This document shows, piece after piece, positions 14,116-15,746 of a stretch of DNA of 15,746 nucleotides. Both the position numbers and the translations under genes were made by a program. The notes below the pieces were generated by a model. The model was not told where the DNA came from, made no database searches, and worked only from the letters and a program-made list of their open reading frames with translations. The DNA is taken from NCBI GenBank assembly GCA_964561115.1, contig CAZLOE010000030.1:1-15746 (forward strand), in the 5' to 3' direction. The DNA comes from CAZBSE01 sp964561115. Its GTDB lineage: Bacteria; Actinomycetota; Humimicrobiia; Humimicrobiales; Humimicrobiaceae. Within the stretch, counting starts at the first letter, position 1, and each line of letters opens with the position of its first letter.

Positions 14116-15355
14116 AAAAGTCCCTAAAAGAAGTAAGTTCATACTGGATAAATTCCCCTATATCCTCTTTGCCTTAATTTTGATAATATCCATAATAATA
14201 TTTTTTTCAGTCAGAAGCTGTCTGCCTCTTCCATTCTTTTCAGGAGTTACTGATGAGACCGGAGAAGAGACTGGATATACTCTGTACATAGCTTCGCCTA
14301 TAAATGATAAAGTCTTTGACTTCATCAACCAGAATGAGACTGTCCCGGTAGAAATTAAGGCGAAAGAAGCAGAAAACACAGATTATACTATAAAAGTTTT
14401 TGCAAATGATGAAGAAATAAAGACATTTAGCTCTCCCCCCTATGAGTTTAACTGGAATCCGGGAAATTCCGGTGCTTATGAGATGACAGCACAGCTTTTA
14501 GATGAAAATGATACTGTTATTGAAAATTCAAATACAGTCAACTTTTCTGTGGAATACGAAATGGAAACTGCAGAAAACACTATAATAAGCACTGATGTAG
14601 AAGAAAAGAAGAGCAGGATACTAAGCGAATCTACTTTTAGATCCCAGAATACCATTCCTACAGGTATACCGCTGTTTTCCTATAAATGCTATATTCCTCC
14701 GGTAATAGACGGAAGCCTTCAGGAATGGGACGATTTTGAGAGTTTCTCAGCCTTTGAGCCTACCATCAAAAAAGAAAATTATACCACTCACACCGATATC
14801 TCAGGCACATTTTATTCCTGCTGGGATGATGATAACTTTTATTTTTCAATACAGGTAACTGATGACGTTTTCAGCCAGAACTATACCGGAAATCAATTAA
14901 GTAATGGAGACAGTATAATAATTGCTTTAGATATGAAGCTGGAAGAAGATATGTATATACAATTCTATACCGGTGACGATTATTTGATCAATTTTTCACC
15001 GGGTAATTTTACCAGTACGATTGCTGAATCTTATATAAGCTATCCTGCTGCAATTCCAAGAGGTGTCCTCATTGATTCTACGAGGCTGACAAATGGATAT
15101 ACAATTGAAGCAGCCATTCCCTGGTATAATTTTAACTACACTCCCAGTGATGAAGATATCCTGGGTTTTACAGTCTCCATATTTGACACCGACAACCTTG
15201 AATCAACTGAATTGGTAATCTCGTCTTCTAAAGAATTTGATCCCATAAGTACTGCCACATTAGGTGCTATTGCACTCATAGATGCCGGAGATATACAGAG
15301 AGAGGATCAAGAACAGGCAGATAGTGAAGAAGATACAGACGGAAGTACTGATTAA
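14108..15355 (+). CDS. Membrane-anchored extracellular protein with Ig-like and CBM9-like domains
   Basis: Likely surface or periplasm-facing protein. From the chosen start (415 residues): a very basic N-terminus (MSKKVPKRSK), one membrane helix at about 17-35, a Gly/Glu-rich spacer, an Ig-like domain at about 55-150 (YTLYIASPIND, FSSPPYEFNWNPGNSGAYE), a linker, and a CBM9-like beta-sandwich at about 195-392 (PPVIDGSLQEWDDF, CWDDDNFYFSIQVTDD, NGDSIIIALDM, YTIEAAIPW). The tail is acidic (QEQADSEEDTDGSTD). The CBM9-like fold often binds sugars, but it is also found in proteins with other ligands, so the substrate is unknown. ATG 14108 overlaps the GTPase stop by 8 nt, typical of coupling. In-frame starts at TTG 14084 and ATG 14087 would add 7-8 residues and cannot be excluded. 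Confidence 0.82.
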   Translation: MSKKVPKRSKFILDKFPYILFALILIISIIIFFSVRSCLPLPFFSGVTDETGEETGYTLYIASPINDKVFDFINQNETVPVEIKAKEAENTDYTIKVFANDEEIKTFSSPPYEFNWNPGNSGAYEMTAQLLDENDTVIENSNTVNFSVEYEMETAENTIISTDVEEKKSRILSESTFRSQNTIPTGIPLFSYKCYIPPVIDGSLQEWDDFESFSAFEPTIKKENYTTHTDISGTFYSCWDDDNFYFSIQVTDDVFSQNYTGNQLSNGDSIIIALDMKLEEDMYIQFYTGDDYLINFSPGNFTSTIAESYISYPAAIPRGVLIDSTRLTNGYTIEAAIPWYNFNYTPSDEDILGFTVSIFDTDNLESTELVISSSKEFDPISTATLGAIALIDAGDIQREDQEQADSEEDTDGSTD

Positions 15356-15375
15356 TCCATTTCTTTGAGACAATT

Positions 15376-15746
15376 TCAATTATTTTTATTCTCGTTAATA
15401 ACTGTAATTGTATGCTCTATCAAACTAATATCCCCTGGGTTTCCGTGGCCTGGTACTACTATTTCAGCATTTTTATATTTTTCCATTACTCTTCCAAGCG
15501 ATAATGGCCATTCCTCAACATTTCCATCTTTGATAAAACCCAATTTTTCAGCGTCTGATGATAAAACCATACAACCACCAAAAAGTATCTTTTTACTTGG
15601 CATATAGACGACTATATTATCATAAGTATGTGTTGGCCCAGGATAATATATTTCAACAGTTTCTTTACCAAAATTTAATATTTGTCCATCGTTAATGTTA
15701 AAAATATGTGTGGGCTCAGCAAATTCGAAACTCGCGTATTTGTCAA
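15376..15746 (-). CDS. Subclass B1 metallo-beta-lactamase-like protein, C-terminal fragment
   Basis: The gene enters from the right edge, so only the last 122 residues are seen. In fragment numbering the metal ligands match subclass B1: His39 in PGPTHTYDNIV (standard His196), Cys58 in ILFGGCMV (Cys221) and His100 in VVPGHGNPGD (His263). Flanking similarity to B1 enzymes is also clear (EWPLSLGRVMEKY). The HxHxD zinc ligands, signal peptide and start lie outside. At the position of Lys224, which in several B1 enzymes contacts the drug carboxylate, there is Leu61, and the Asn233 position looks like Phe70; the latter alignment is by eye. Activity on beta-lactams is therefore open; another hydrolase role is possible. 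It is convergent with the CBM9-like gene, 20 nt apart, with no clear terminator. No mobile element is visible nearby. Confidence 0.85.
   Translation of the reverse strand, partial: DKYASFEFAEPTHIFNINDGQILNFGKETVEIYYPGPTHTYDNIVVYMPSKKILFGGCMVLSSDAEKLGFIKDGNVEEWPLSLGRVMEKYKNAEIVVPGHGNPGDISLIEHTITVINENKNN

Overview
The window is AT-rich bacterial chromosome, densely packed with housekeeping genes, mostly on the minus strand, plus a small set of accessory genes. The minus-strand order pdxS-pdxT-yebC-ruvC-ruvA-ruvB-queA-(interruption)-tgt-yajC-secD matches an arrangement known from Actinobacteria, and in part from Clostridia. This order, the low GC, an EF-G2-type GTPase and the frequent non-ATG starts suggest an AT-rich, deep-branching Actinobacteriota or a related Gram-positive-type lineage. 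That is an inference from gene order, not a phylogenetic placement. No rRNA, tRNA, CRISPR array, transposase or phage gene was seen.

Layout. Positions 1-592 hold the start of secD (cut by the window edge) and yajC, the Sec accessory genes. tgt (784-1905) has its own promoter. Divergent from it on the plus strand is a tiny free-standing transcription unit (about 2024-2198) with a good promoter, a 5' hairpin, a ribosome binding site, a 12-codon lysine-rich ORF and a strong terminator. Next come two minus-strand membrane proteins (DUF2179/UPF0316-like at 2209-2733, DUF6512-like at 2898-3446) and a plus-strand orphan membrane protein (3611-4747). These separate queA from tgt, which are usually adjacent.

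Positions 4774-11794 are a probable nine-gene minus-strand operon with gaps of 1-38 nt: lemA, htpX, pdxS, pdxT, yebC, ruvC, ruvA, ruvB, queA. It joins membrane protein quality control, pyridoxal phosphate synthesis, a YebC/TACO1-family factor, Holliday-junction processing and queuosine tRNA modification. An extended -10 promoter lies upstream of lemA, divergent from a plus-strand promoter for an EF-G2-like GTPase (12049-14115). The GTPase stop codon overlaps the start of a membrane-anchored extracellular protein with an Ig-like and a CBM9-like domain (14108-15355). Converging on it is the C-terminal half of a subclass B1 metallo-beta-lactamase-like protein (15376 to the window end), with three metal ligands visible but the usual Lys224 absent.

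The most unusual signals are the 12-codon lysine-rich micro-unit, the B1-like metallo-beta-lactamase fragment, the lipoprotein-like N-terminus of YajC, and the translational coupling of an EF-G2-like protein with a surface-anchored domain protein.
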